DNA of 10,777 nucleotides from Alcaligenaceae bacterium UBA6179 (GTDB lineage: Bacteria; Pseudomonadota; Gammaproteobacteria; Burkholderiales; Burkholderiaceae_B), in NCBI GenBank assembly GCA_002422175.1, contig DITR01000084.1, forward strand, positions 6,908 to 17,684, given 5' to 3'. Below the pieces are notes generated by a model, which did no database searches, was not told the origin of the DNA, and was given only the letters and a program-made list of their open reading frames with translations. Every line of letters begins with the position of its first letter. Positions within the stretch are counted from its first letter, which is position 1. Shown in pieces: positions 1 through 7,981 of the stretch. Made by a program: the position numbers and the translations under genes.

Positions 1-27
1 ATGAACTATCGGCCTTTAAAGTTAAAA

Positions 28-66
28 AGCTCGGTTTGATGCTTATATGGGCACCCAAACCGAGCT
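28..66 (-). terminator. Rho-independent terminator of the aceE-aceF-lpdA operon
   Basis: Read on the minus strand, about 30 bases after the lpdA stop codon, AGCTCGGTTT (57-66) is followed by a 19-base loop and its exact complement AAACCGAGCT (28-37). The stem then runs straight into a T-run (24-28). A perfect 10-bp stem plus U-tract is a classic intrinsic terminator for transcripts coming out of lpdA. The loop is rather long. No T-run follows on the plus strand, so it probably works in one direction only. Bases 1-23 beyond it show nothing I can assign. Confidence 0.85.
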
Positions 67-94
67 ATAGATCTAACAATTACCCATATGACGG

Positions 95-1909
95 CTATTT
101 TGTAGTGGCCTTTTTAACGGGTGGCAAATCAGTGCAATGTCCATCAGCCGCTTCAGCGCATAAACCAATTGATTCGCCCAAGGTAGGGTGAGGATGAATC
201 GTTTTGCCTATGTCAACTGAATCAGCACCCATTTCAATAGCTAATGCCACTTCGCTGATAAGATCGCCCGCATGAGTACCTACAATGCCCCCCCCCACAA
301 TGCGTTGGGTTTCAGCATCAAACAACAGTTTGGTAAAGCCTTCATCACGCCCATTAGCAATAGCTCGGCCGGAAGCCGCCCAAGGGAACATGCCTTTCTT
401 AATATTTATGCCTTGTTTACGCGCATCATCTTCAGTCAAGCCAACCCATGCCACTTCAGGGTCGGTGTAAGCCACTGACGGAATAACACGCGCATCAAAG
501 AATACTTTATGTCCCGCAACAACCTCTGCTGCGACATGGCCTTCGTGTACCGCTTTATGAGCCAACATGGGTTGACCGATGATGTCGCCAATGGCAAAAA
601 TGTGTGGAACATTCGTGCGCATTTGGTTATCAACTTCAATAAAACCTCGGTCAGTGACTTGAACACCCGCTTTTTCAGCACCCAATTTTTTTCCATTTGG
701 CGTACGACCGACAGCCTGCAAGACTAAGTCATAGCGCTCAGCTTTTTTGGGGGCATTAGGCCCTTCAAACGTGACATAGATCCCATCAGCTTTAGCCTCA
801 GCGGCAATAGTTTTCGTTCCCATCATGATGTTGTCAAAACGATGTGCATTGAATTTTTGCCAAACTTTGACTAAGTCGCGGTCTGCACCCTGCATCAACC
901 CATCAAGCATCTCAACCACATCTAAGCGTGCACCGAGTGCTGAATAGATTGTGCCCATTTCAAGACCGATAATGCCGCCGCCAACAATCAACATTCGCTT
1001 GGGTATTGATTTCAGTAATAACGCCCCTGTTGAATCAACTACGCGTTCATCATCGGGCATAAAAGGTAACTTAACGGACTGGCTACCCGCGGCAATAATG
1101 GCATGAGCAAATTCAATAGTGCGACTGCCATCAGATGTTTGCACCTCAATGTGGTTGGGGCCTTTAAATTCACCCTTACCCACCACCACGTCAACTTTGC
1201 GCGCTTTAGCCATGCCAGCCAAACCACCGGTCAACTTACCGATAACATCGTCTTTGAAGCCGCGCAGTTTATCAAGATCAATGGTTGGCGTATTAAAAGT
1301 AATACCGTGTGCAGCTAATGATTGGGCCTCTTCCATAACCGCTGCAGTATGTAGCAATGCTTTTGAAGGAATACAACCGACATTCAAACAAACGCCACCT
1401 AGTGTGCTGTAACGTTCGATCAGAACAACTTTTAAACCTAAATCAGCAGCGCGAAAAGCAGCTGAATACCCACCAGGGCCCGCTCCCAACACAACTAAAT
1501 CGACGGCATCAACAGAACGCGTCGCGGTTGACTGAACCGAAGACGCAGAAGGGGCAGGTGCAATTGACGATGATGGCGTTACCACTGCAGGTGCTGGTGA
1601 GAAAGCCGCAACAGCGGCAGGCGCTAATGAAGTTGCTGCAGCGGGTGCCGCAGCCGGTGCCGCGGCTGCACCGGGCTCAATCGATAAAATAACACTACCT
1701 TGCTTGACCTTATCGCCAATTTTAATTTGAATGGCGGTCACGACGCCTTCGCCTGAAGCAGGAATTTCCATCGAGGCTTTATCAGACTCAACTGTTATCA
1801 GGCTTTGTTCAGGTTTGATGGTGTCGCCCACTTTAACCAAAATTTCAATGACCTCAACTTCATCAAAGTCACCGATATCAGGTACAACCATATTGATTGC
1901 GTTGCTCAT
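95..1909 (-). CDS. lpdA: Dihydrolipoyl dehydrogenase (E3) with N-terminal lipoyl domain
   Basis: This flavoprotein subunit of the pyruvate dehydrogenase complex reoxidises dihydrolipoyl groups on E2 and passes electrons through FAD to NAD+. It has 604 residues, versus about 475 for plain E3, because a lipoyl domain (about 5-78, lipoyl-lysine K44 in ESDKASME) and an Ala/Pro/Ser linker (about 80-133) precede the enzyme. The FAD site is GAGPGG (142-147). The redox disulfide is C174/C179 in GGVCLNVGC. The NAD site is GGGIIGLE (310-317), the second FAD motif is around IFAIGD (437-442), and the catalytic dyad is H574/E579 in HPHPTLGE. The start is supported by AAGGGGA about 6 bases upstream, which overlaps the aceF stop codon, so coupling is likely. 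It is the last operon gene, before a strong terminator. A run of nine G in the coding strand encodes G539-G541. Lipoyl-E3 fusions are known in Neisseria and Burkholderiales. Confidence 0.97.
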   Translation of the reverse strand: MSNAINMVVPDIGDFDEVEVIEILVKVGDTIKPEQSLITVESDKASMEIPASGEGVVTAIQIKIGDKVKQGSVILSIEPGAAAAPAAAPAAATSLAPAAVAAFSPAPAVVTPSSSIAPAPSASSVQSTATRSVDAVDLVVLGAGPGGYSAAFRAADLGLKVVLIERYSTLGGVCLNVGCIPSKALLHTAAVMEEAQSLAAHGITFNTPTIDLDKLRGFKDDVIGKLTGGLAGMAKARKVDVVVGKGEFKGPNHIEVQTSDGSRTIEFAHAIIAAGSQSVKLPFMPDDERVVDSTGALLLKSIPKRMLIVGGGIIGLEMGTIYSALGARLDVVEMLDGLMQGADRDLVKVWQKFNAHRFDNIMMGTKTIAAEAKADGIYVTFEGPNAPKKAERYDLVLQAVGRTPNGKKLGAEKAGVQVTDRGFIEVDNQMRTNVPHIFAIGDIIGQPMLAHKAVHEGHVAAEVVAGHKVFFDARVIPSVAYTDPEVAWVGLTEDDARKQGINIKKGMFPWAASGRAIANGRDEGFTKLLFDAETQRIVGGGIVGTHAGDLISEVALAIEMGADSVDIGKTIHPHPTLGESIGLCAEAADGHCTDLPPVKKATTK

Positions 1910-1919
1910 CTCATTCCCC

Positions 1920-3263
1920 TTAAAGCACGATACGACGGTAATCGGTTAACAAGGAACCGAGATAGGCATTAAAGCGGGCAGCAGATGCACCATCAATAAC
2001 GCGATGGTCATAAGACAAAGACAACGGAATTGTTAACTGAGGCAAAAACTCTTTGCCATTCCAGACGGGTTTTTGATAAGACTTTGAGACACCCAAAATA
2101 GCCAACTCAGGCGCATTAATAATGGGGGTAAAGTTCGTGCCACCGATACCACCTAAAGATGAAATTGAAAAACAACCCCCTTGCATCTCTGCAGGAGAAA
2201 TCTTACCCTCACGCGCTTTCTTAGCCAGAGCTGACGATTCAGTTGCCAATTCAATGATGCCTTTTTTATCAGCATCGCGAATCACGGGAACCACTAAACC
2301 ATTGGGTGTATCGGCTGCAAAACCAATATTAAAATATTGCTTTAATACAAGAGAATCACCATCTAGCGAAGCATTAAATTCAGGGAATTTTTTCAATGCG
2401 GCTACGCAGGCTTTTATTAAAAATGCCAGCATGGTTATTTTGACACCTGATTTTTCATGCTCTTTATTTAACGTCACTCGTAAAGCTTCAAGTGAGGTGA
2501 TGTCGGCTTCATCATTGTTGGTCACATGAGGAATCATGACCCAGTTACGATGTAGGTTTGCGCCTGAAATTTTCTTGATACGTGAAAGTGGTTTAACCTC
2601 AACACCACCAAATTTGGTGAAGTCGACTTTTGGCCAAGGCAGCAAGTCTAAACCGACACCTGAACCTTGTGAAGTAGAAGCAGGAACGGTGACTGACAAA
2701 GCTTGCTTAACAAACTGTTTGATGTCTTCTTGAGTAATGCGACCCTTAGGTGCTGAACCCACCACCCGGGTTAAATCAACACCCAGCTCACGGGCCAACA
2801 TACGAACTGAAGGCGAGGCATGGGGCAGTCCGGTCGTGCCTGCTGGATTTGAAATCGATGCACTGGGGGCTCTAGCAGGTAATGATGTTGAGGCAGGCGC
2901 TTTTATTGCAACGGGTGCCGGAGCAACAGCAGGTGCACTGGCCTCAGGTGCAACAGGGGCTGCATTCGCTTGGGGGGCTACAGATGCTTGGGGGGCAGCC
3001 ACGGCAGGTATTACATCAGCAGTTGCGGCTTCAAGCTCTAAAACAATAGAGCCCTGCTTAACTTTGTCACCCACTTTAATACTGATTGACTTTACAACCC
3101 CTGAGCTTGATGAGGGAATTTCCATTGAAGCTTTGTCTGACTCGACAGTAATTAAGCTTTGTTCAGCAGAAACTTTATCACCCACTTTTACTAAAATCTC
3201 GATGACTTCCACTTCGTCAAAGTCACCAATATCGGGTACGGCGACGGCAGTTATATTGCTCAT
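1920..3263 (-). CDS. aceF: Dihydrolipoyl acetyltransferase (E2) of pyruvate dehydrogenase
   Basis: E2 forms the core of the pyruvate dehydrogenase complex and moves the acetyl group from its lipoyl arm to CoA. Domains in its 447 residues are: one lipoyl domain (about 4-78, K44 in ESDKASME); a flexible Ala/Pro/Ser linker (about 80-146); the peripheral-subunit-binding domain (about 147-185, HASPSVRMLARELGVDL onward); a second short linker; and the catalytic domain (about 222-447) with H420 and D424 in DHRVIDG near the C-terminus. E. coli E2 has three lipoyl domains, so one is at the low end, although the E3 partner supplies another. The ATG has an AGGAGA Shine-Dalgarno (3271-3276) seven bases upstream, inside the 20-base gap after aceE, so it is transcribed with aceE. 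The binding domain and the E1 partner argue for pyruvate rather than 2-oxoglutarate dehydrogenase. Confidence 0.96.
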   Translation of the reverse strand: MSNITAVAVPDIGDFDEVEVIEILVKVGDKVSAEQSLITVESDKASMEIPSSSSGVVKSISIKVGDKVKQGSIVLELEAATADVIPAVAAPQASVAPQANAAPVAPEASAPAVAPAPVAIKAPASTSLPARAPSASISNPAGTTGLPHASPSVRMLARELGVDLTRVVGSAPKGRITQEDIKQFVKQALSVTVPASTSQGSGVGLDLLPWPKVDFTKFGGVEVKPLSRIKKISGANLHRNWVMIPHVTNNDEADITSLEALRVTLNKEHEKSGVKITMLAFLIKACVAALKKFPEFNASLDGDSLVLKQYFNIGFAADTPNGLVVPVIRDADKKGIIELATESSALAKKAREGKISPAEMQGGCFSISSLGGIGGTNFTPIINAPELAILGVSKSYQKPVWNGKEFLPQLTIPLSLSYDHRVIDGASAARFNAYLGSLLTDYRRIVL

Positions 3264-3283
3264 ATTTAATTCTCCTCGTCGCT

Positions 3284-5989
3284 TTAAGCGTATTGCGGGT
3301 TGGCTTTGTTGGGGTTAATGCCATATTTCTTAATGGCCTCGCTTAGCTTTTCCACGGGCATTTTGCCTTGATCAGCTAATGCACGCAGTGTGGCTAATAC
3401 GACAAAATGACGATCAATTTCAAAATGCTCGCGCAATTTTGATCTAAAGTCAGAGCGACCAAAACCGTCAGTACCCAATACTTTGTAAGCGCGTCCCTCA
3501 GGTATGAAGGGTCGAATTTGATCAGCAAAGGCTTTCATGTAATCAGTCGACGCAACGATTGGGCCCTCAGTTTTGGCCAAGCATTCCGCAACATAAGACA
3601 CTTGCGGTGTGTCTGTTGGGTGTAATAAATTGTGACGTTCACAATCAAGGCCTTGACGACGCAACTCGGTAAAACTGGTGACGCTCCAGACATCAGCAGC
3701 AACACCCCAGTCTTTTTCAAGCAGCTCAGCAGCAGCCATGACTTCACGCAAAATAGTACCTGAGCCCAACAACTGGGCCTTGAGTTTTGGTTTGCTCATT
3801 GATGACGAAATGAGTTTATACATACCCCGCAAAATACCCGCTTCATCACCTACTTTTAAACCAGGCTGAGGGTAGTTCTCGTTCATCAACGTCAAATAGA
3901 AATAGACGTTCTCTTGGTCTTCAACCATGCGTTTCATGCCATGCTGAATGATCACGGCGACTTCGTGCGCGAATGTGGGGTCATAAGACACGCAGTTAGG
4001 TATAGTTGACGACAAAATATGACTATGACCATCTTCATGCTGCAAACCTTCACCATTTAATGTGGTGCGCCCCGCTGTTCCACCCAACAAAAAGCCACGG
4101 GCTTGCATGTCGCCAGCAGCCCAAGCTAAATCGCCAATTCTTTGGAAACCAAACATTGAGTAATAAATGAAAAAAGGAATCATGATGCGATTGTTCGTCG
4201 AGTACGAAGTGGCCGCAGCTATCCATGAACTAAACGCACCGGCTTCATTAATACCCTCTTGCAATAATTGACCGTCGGCTGATTCTTTGTAATACATGAC
4301 CTGATCTTTATCGACCGGCACATACTTTTGCCCCTCAGGCGCATAAATACCAATTTGGCGAAACAAACCTTCCATACCAAAAGTACGTGATTCGTCAGCC
4401 AAAATAGGTACCACGCGAGGGCCAACCTCTTTATCGCGTAAAACCTGATTTAACGCACGAACAAAAGCCTGAGTTGTTGAGATTTCTCGGCCTTCAGCCG
4501 TAGCATCGAGAATAGGTCTAAATACTTCAAGGGCGGGTGCTTTAAGCTTTTCATCTGCACGCTTACGACGCTTAGGCAAATAACCACCCAATGCTTTACG
4601 GCGCTCATGTAGGTACTGCATTTCTGGTGCGTCTTCAGCAGGCTTGACATATGGCAAAGCTTCAATATCAGCATCTGCAACAGGAATGTTAAAGCGATCA
4701 CGAAACTCTTTGATTGTTTCAAAATCAAGTTTTTTCTGTTGATGTGATGGGTTTTTAGCTTGCGCGATATGACCTAAACCATAACCCTTGATGGTTTTAG
4801 CCAAAATAACAGTTGGTTGCCCAGTGTGCTTGGTTGCAGAATCAAATGCCGCATAAACTTTATTGGGGTCGTGACCACCACGATTCAAGCGCCAAATATC
4901 AGCATCTGTCATGCGCGAAACCATTTCAAGTAATTTAGGATGCTTGCCAAAGAAGTGGTCTCGTACAAACTTACCATCGTTGGCTTTAAATGCCTGATAC
5001 TCGCCATCAACCGCATCGCTCATGACTTGACGCAAAATACCTTCTTTGTCGCTGGCCAAGAGTGGGTCCCAGTAGCCGCCCCAAATCAGTTTGATCACAT
5101 TCCAACCACTGCCACGAAAGTCGCCTTCGAGCTCTTGAATAATTTTACCGTTACCACGCACTGGACCATCTAAACGTTGCAAGTTGCAATTCACAACAAA
5201 TATTAAGTTGTCTAGCTTTTCTCGTGCCGCCAAACTTATTGCGCCGAGTGATTCAGGTTCATCCATTTCGCCGTCACCACAAAACACCCAAACCTTACGT
5301 TTGCTGGTGTCAGCAATGCCACGGGCATGTAAATACTTTAAAAAACGTGCTTGATAAATAGCCATCAACGGGCCCAGACCCATTGAAACAGTCGGAAATT
5401 GCCAAAAATCAGGCATTAATTTTGGGTGGGGGTAAGAGGATAAACCTTTGCCATCAACCTCTTGACGAAAGTGATCAAGCTGCTCAGCTGTTAGGCGACC
5501 TTCTAAATAAGCACGACCGTATACACCAGGTGAAGAATGACCTTGAAAATAAACAAGATCGCCGCCATGCTCGGGTGTGTCAGCATGCCAGAAATGATTT
5601 TGACCGCAACCTATCATTGTGGCGAGCGACGCAAAAGAAGCAATATGCCCACCTAAATCACCTCCATCGGATGGATTGTGCTGATTGGCTTTAACCACCA
5701 TGGCCATAGCATTCCAGCGAATATAGGCCCGAATGCGGTTCTCAAACTCAAGATTGCCGGGGTGCTTTGGTTCTAAGGCTGCAGGAATGGTATTGAGATA
5801 AGCCGTGTTGGCCGAAAACGGAATGTTTGCCCCCGATCGTCTTGCTAAATCAATCAAGCTCTCAAGAAGGGTATGAGCACGTTCAGGGCCTTCACGCTCG
5901 AGCACTGCTGCTAACGCATCAAGCCATTCTTGAGATTCGAGGTCATCGAAACTTTGATTGTTGATGGGGTCTTTGGGTAATGAAGCCAT
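3284..5989 (-). CDS. aceE: Pyruvate dehydrogenase E1 component, homodimeric
   Basis: Thiamine-diphosphate enzyme that decarboxylates pyruvate and reductively acetylates the lipoyl group of E2, feeding acetyl-CoA to the TCA cycle. The reading frame can begin at GTG 5992, but ATG 5989 is the better start: AGGAGA (5995-6000) lies five bases before the ATG and only two before the GTG. This gives 901 residues, close to the usual ~890. Residue numbers here count from the GTG. GHSSPGVYGRAYLEGRL begins at 151. The ThDP/Mg motif runs from GDGEMDE (239-245) to NCNLQRLDGP (268-277). H417 in NPSHQQKK matches the mobile catalytic loop of E. coli AceE, and DRFNIPVADADIEALPY follows it. The C-terminal domain includes LGTDGFGRSD. 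It is the first gene of the operon, under a sigma70-like promoter, and faces a two-component system. No frameshift or missing key residue was seen. Confidence 0.97.
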   Translation of the reverse strand: MASLPKDPINNQSFDDLESQEWLDALAAVLEREGPERAHTLLESLIDLARRSGANIPFSANTAYLNTIPAALEPKHPGNLEFENRIRAYIRWNAMAMVVKANQHNPSDGGDLGGHIASFASLATMIGCGQNHFWHADTPEHGGDLVYFQGHSSPGVYGRAYLEGRLTAEQLDHFRQEVDGKGLSSYPHPKLMPDFWQFPTVSMGLGPLMAIYQARFLKYLHARGIADTSKRKVWVFCGDGEMDEPESLGAISLAAREKLDNLIFVVNCNLQRLDGPVRGNGKIIQELEGDFRGSGWNVIKLIWGGYWDPLLASDKEGILRQVMSDAVDGEYQAFKANDGKFVRDHFFGKHPKLLEMVSRMTDADIWRLNRGGHDPNKVYAAFDSATKHTGQPTVILAKTIKGYGLGHIAQAKNPSHQQKKLDFETIKEFRDRFNIPVADADIEALPYVKPAEDAPEMQYLHERRKALGGYLPKRRKRADEKLKAPALEVFRPILDATAEGREISTTQAFVRALNQVLRDKEVGPRVVPILADESRTFGMEGLFRQIGIYAPEGQKYVPVDKDQVMYYKESADGQLLQEGINEAGAFSSWIAAATSYSTNNRIMIPFFIYYSMFGFQRIGDLAWAAGDMQARGFLLGGTAGRTTLNGEGLQHEDGHSHILSSTIPNCVSYDPTFAHEVAVIIQHGMKRMVEDQENVYFYLTLMNENYPQPGLKVGDEAGILRGMYKLISSSMSKPKLKAQLLGSGTILREVMAAAELLEKDWGVAADVWSVTSFTELRRQGLDCERHNLLHPTDTPQVSYVAECLAKTEGPIVASTDYMKAFADQIRPFIPEGRAYKVLGTDGFGRSDFRSKLREHFEIDRHFVVLATLRALADQGKMPVEKLSEAIKKYGINPNKANPQYA

Positions 5990-5994
5990 CACGG

Positions 5995-6000
5995 TCTCCT
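5995..6000 (-). promoter_or_regulatory. Shine-Dalgarno deciding the aceE start
   Basis: On the minus strand AGGAGA is followed by CCGTGATG. The consecutive GTG and ATG are both in frame. Five bases separate the motif from the ATG and two from the GTG, so the ATG at 5989 is preferred. A small inverted repeat, GTGC-N5-GCAC (6005-6017), sits just upstream in the predicted leader; it is too short to call a structured element. Confidence 0.7.
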
Positions 6001-6033
6001 GTATGTGCAGTCAGCACGGTTATCTTTTTTTGC

Positions 6034-6062
6034 ATTTTAAGTTGAAGTACGTACTGGATCAA
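6034..6062 (-). promoter_or_regulatory. Predicted sigma70 promoter of the aceE operon
   Basis: Minus strand: -35 TTGATC (6057-6062), a 17-base spacer, then -10 TAAAAT (6034-6039). Four of six and five of six positions match consensus with ideal spacing. A start site near 6027 would give a leader of roughly 35-40 bases before the aceE ATG. The spacer contains the 10-bp palindrome AGTACGTACT (6046-6055), and the -10 box overlaps a TTGCATTT motif (6030-6037) repeated elsewhere in this intergenic region. Both are plausible operator positions, but this is inference. Confidence 0.6.
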
Positions 6063-6100
6063 GCAAAATTTCACATTAAGGTTTTAAATTTCATATTGCG

Positions 6101-6148
6101 AAATGCAATGACTTATTCTTTGCGAATTTTTAATGATTCATTGCATTT
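6101..6148. repeat. Inverted repeat in the aceE/kinase divergent region (candidate operator)
   Basis: The arms AAATGCAATGA (6101-6111) and TCATTGCATTT (6138-6148) are exact reverse complements, 11 of 11, separated by 26 bases. Several inner positions also pair (6113/6136, 6115-6117/6132-6134). The left arm also takes part in a tighter dyad, ATTGC-N5-GCAAT (6095-6109). Centred around 6124, the element lies about 40 bases upstream of the aceE -35 box and ends one base before a TTGACC sequence on the kinase side. It could bind a dimeric regulator, with the response regulator encoded next door the obvious candidate. No T-run follows, so it is not a terminator. Confidence 0.6.
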
Positions 6149-6149
6149 G

Positions 6150-6201
6150 TTGACCTGTTTTACACATTACAGACAGTCTAGGCGCATAACCTGACTAAAA
6201 T
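6150..6201 (+). promoter_or_regulatory. Weak candidate promoter for the kinase-regulator-folD unit
   Basis: TTGACC (6150-6155) is a good -35 box, but no good -10 box sits 16-18 bases after it. TAAAAT (6196-6201) is a good -10 box without a matching -35, and would leave a leader of only about 15 bases. A promoter must exist on this side because the kinase gene starts here, but its exact place cannot be settled from sequence. A poor -10/-35 pairing would fit an activated promoter. Confidence 0.25.
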
Positions 6202-6223
6202 ACGCCTATAGAGGAATTCCCTA

Positions 6224-7981
6224 ATGCGACAAACCGCAAAGTCTGTCATTTCAAATACGTTCCAAGAGCATGCTCGGCTCAAACGTCGTAGCTGGTATTG
6301 GCTCACACCCATGATCGTGCTGGGTCTTTACGCATTAGTGATGGGCGCGTTCTTTTGGTTACAACAAATTCGTGACGACAGTGTCATGTTTGTCACCATA
6401 GATCAAGAAATGCGACAACAACGATTAATGTGGGTCGTGATTGCTCTGTCAATTGTGATTGTTATTGCTCTGTTGTCTCTTTGGCGTTACACCCGCTATC
6501 GCGCCAATGCCGAGGCCGCATTAGTGGCTGAAACAGCTTTTCGACGTGCAATGGAAAACTCAATGTCAACGGGCATGCGTGTACTCGATCTTGAAGGCCG
6601 CATTGCCTATGTCAACCCAGCTTTTTGCCGAATGGTAGGTTGGAATGAGGCTGATTTGATTGGGCGCAACCCACCCTTTCCCTATTGGTTACCAGGCCGT
6701 CATGAGGCCCAACAACAGTTGCTTGAAATGATGTTGTCTGGAAAAACGCCCAGTAGTGGGGTTGAGCTTGAAGCACAGCGTCGAGATGGGTCTCGCTTTA
6801 CCGCTCGTATGTATGTGTCGCCCTTACTTGACCCACAAAATGTACAAATCGGCTGGATGACCTCTATGACCGACATCACTGAACCCCGTCGCATTCGTGA
6901 AGCTTTAACCGCCGCACATGAGCGCTTCATGACTGTACTTGAAAGCTTAGATGATGCGATCTCTGTCACAGCTGATGCGTCTGATGGCGTTGAACTGCTT
7001 TTCGCCAACCGTACCTATCGCCGCCTATTTGGCGCCCAAACAGCGGGCCATCAGGAATTATTGGCAGGTCGTCGCGGTCGTTATACAGACGAATCTATTG
7101 AGGTTTACTCAAATAACGTTCAACGTTGGTTTGAAGTACACCATCGCATGTTAGCGTGGACAGATGGCAGACGTGTTCGCATGCAGGTTGCGCGTGATAT
7201 TACTGAACGCCGAAAGCATGAACACGAATCACAAATTCAACAAGACAAAATTCAGCTCACCAGTCGTCTGATAACGATGGGTGAAATGGCTTCTTCTCTC
7301 GCGCACGAACTCAATCAACCCCTTACGGCCATCACCAATTACAGCATGGGTGCCGTAGCGATGGTTAAATCAGGTCACACTGATCCTGAAAAATTACTGC
7401 CAGCTTTAGAAAAAGCGGCCGCGCAAGCTCAACGTGCTGGCAAAATAATTAGTCGTATTCGTGAATTTGTGAAGCGCAGTGAACCACGCAGACAGTCTGT
7501 TAGTATAAATGTCATCATTGAAAACACGTTAAGCTTGGCTGAAATCGATGCGCGAAAGCGAATTATTCGCATTAGTTATGACATTGCTGAAGGGTTGCCA
7601 GAGGTATTGGCTGACCCGATTTTAATTGAGCAAGTGTTACTTAATCTCGTTAAAAATGGCCTTGAAGCCATGCAAGATAGCAGCTTTGACGAACTTAAAA
7701 TTCATGTCTTACACGAAGACAACATGGTTCATGTGAAAGTCATTGACGCAGGCCACGGCTTAACTGATTCTGAAAGATTATTTGAACCCTTCTTTAGCAC
7801 TAAGTCTGAAGGTCTAGGCATGGGTTTAAACATCTGTCGCACCATTATTGAATCGCACCATGGACGACTTTGGGGCGAAAATAACTCAACCACGCAAGGC
7901 ACAACTTTTCACTTCACGTTACCATGTGCCGGCGCAACCAGTGCAATCAATATACTTACCTCTGAGGAGCTCACCGCATGA
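6224..7981 (+). CDS. Membrane-bound PAS sensor histidine kinase, FixL/HPK4-like
   Basis: Sensor half of a two-component system, 585 residues. It autophosphorylates on histidine and passes phosphate to the regulator encoded next. Two membrane segments (about 27-46 and 69-88) enclose only ~22 residues, too few for a sizeable periplasmic sensor domain, so sensing is probably cytoplasmic or within the membrane. Then come a PAS domain (about 103-220, ending MTDITE), a second, more diverged PAS-like segment (about 230-330, ending ARDITERR), the phospho-acceptor H361 in SSLAHELNQPLTAITNY, an N box with N474 and N478, G1 DAGHG (508-512), the F box LFEPFFSTK and G2 GLGMGL. HELNQPL is typical of the FixL/DctB/TodS class. 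AGAGGA eight to nine bases upstream supports the ATG. Its stop overlaps the regulator start (ATGA). Ligand unknown; I see no basis to call haem binding. Divergence from aceE suggests a role in pyruvate/acetyl-CoA control (inference). Confidence 0.92.
   Translation: MRQTAKSVISNTFQEHARLKRRSWYWLTPMIVLGLYALVMGAFFWLQQIRDDSVMFVTIDQEMRQQRLMWVVIALSIVIVIALLSLWRYTRYRANAEAALVAETAFRRAMENSMSTGMRVLDLEGRIAYVNPAFCRMVGWNEADLIGRNPPFPYWLPGRHEAQQQLLEMMLSGKTPSSGVELEAQRRDGSRFTARMYVSPLLDPQNVQIGWMTSMTDITEPRRIREALTAAHERFMTVLESLDDAISVTADASDGVELLFANRTYRRLFGAQTAGHQELLAGRRGRYTDESIEVYSNNVQRWFEVHHRMLAWTDGRRVRMQVARDITERRKHEHESQIQQDKIQLTSRLITMGEMASSLAHELNQPLTAITNYSMGAVAMVKSGHTDPEKLLPALEKAAAQAQRAGKIISRIREFVKRSEPRRQSVSINVIIENTLSLAEIDARKRIIRISYDIAEGLPEVLADPILIEQVLLNLVKNGLEAMQDSSFDELKIHVLHEDNMVHVKVIDAGHGLTDSERLFEPFFSTKSEGLGMGLNICRTIIESHHGRLWGENNSTTQGTTFHFTLPCAGATSAINILTSEELTA

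Noticed and set aside
1357..1692. 111-codon plus-strand frame rich in Gln/Arg/Pro
   Set aside because: It is the antisense shadow of the lpdA linker and FAD motif, with no ribosome site and low-complexity composition.
2122..2529. 135-codon plus-strand frame inside aceF
   Set aside because: It lies opposite the well-conserved E2 catalytic domain and has no recognisable family, ribosome site or promoter.
2737..3318. 193-codon open frame on the plus strand with a low-complexity Ala/Gly-rich product
   Set aside because: It is antisense to the GC-rich Ala/Pro linker and lipoyl domain of aceF, where stop codons are scarce. The product is repetitive and matches no family I know.
6005..6017. GTGC-N5-GCAC hairpin in the aceE leader as a riboswitch or attenuator
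   Set aside because: It is only a 4-bp stem in a leader of about 40 bases, too small for any known riboswitch, with no leader peptide and no terminator.
6454..7215. Haem-binding oxygen sensor (true FixL) for the PAS region of the kinase
   Set aside because: Overall architecture is FixL-like, but I could not identify the haem-ligand histidine context with confidence, so the ligand is left unknown.
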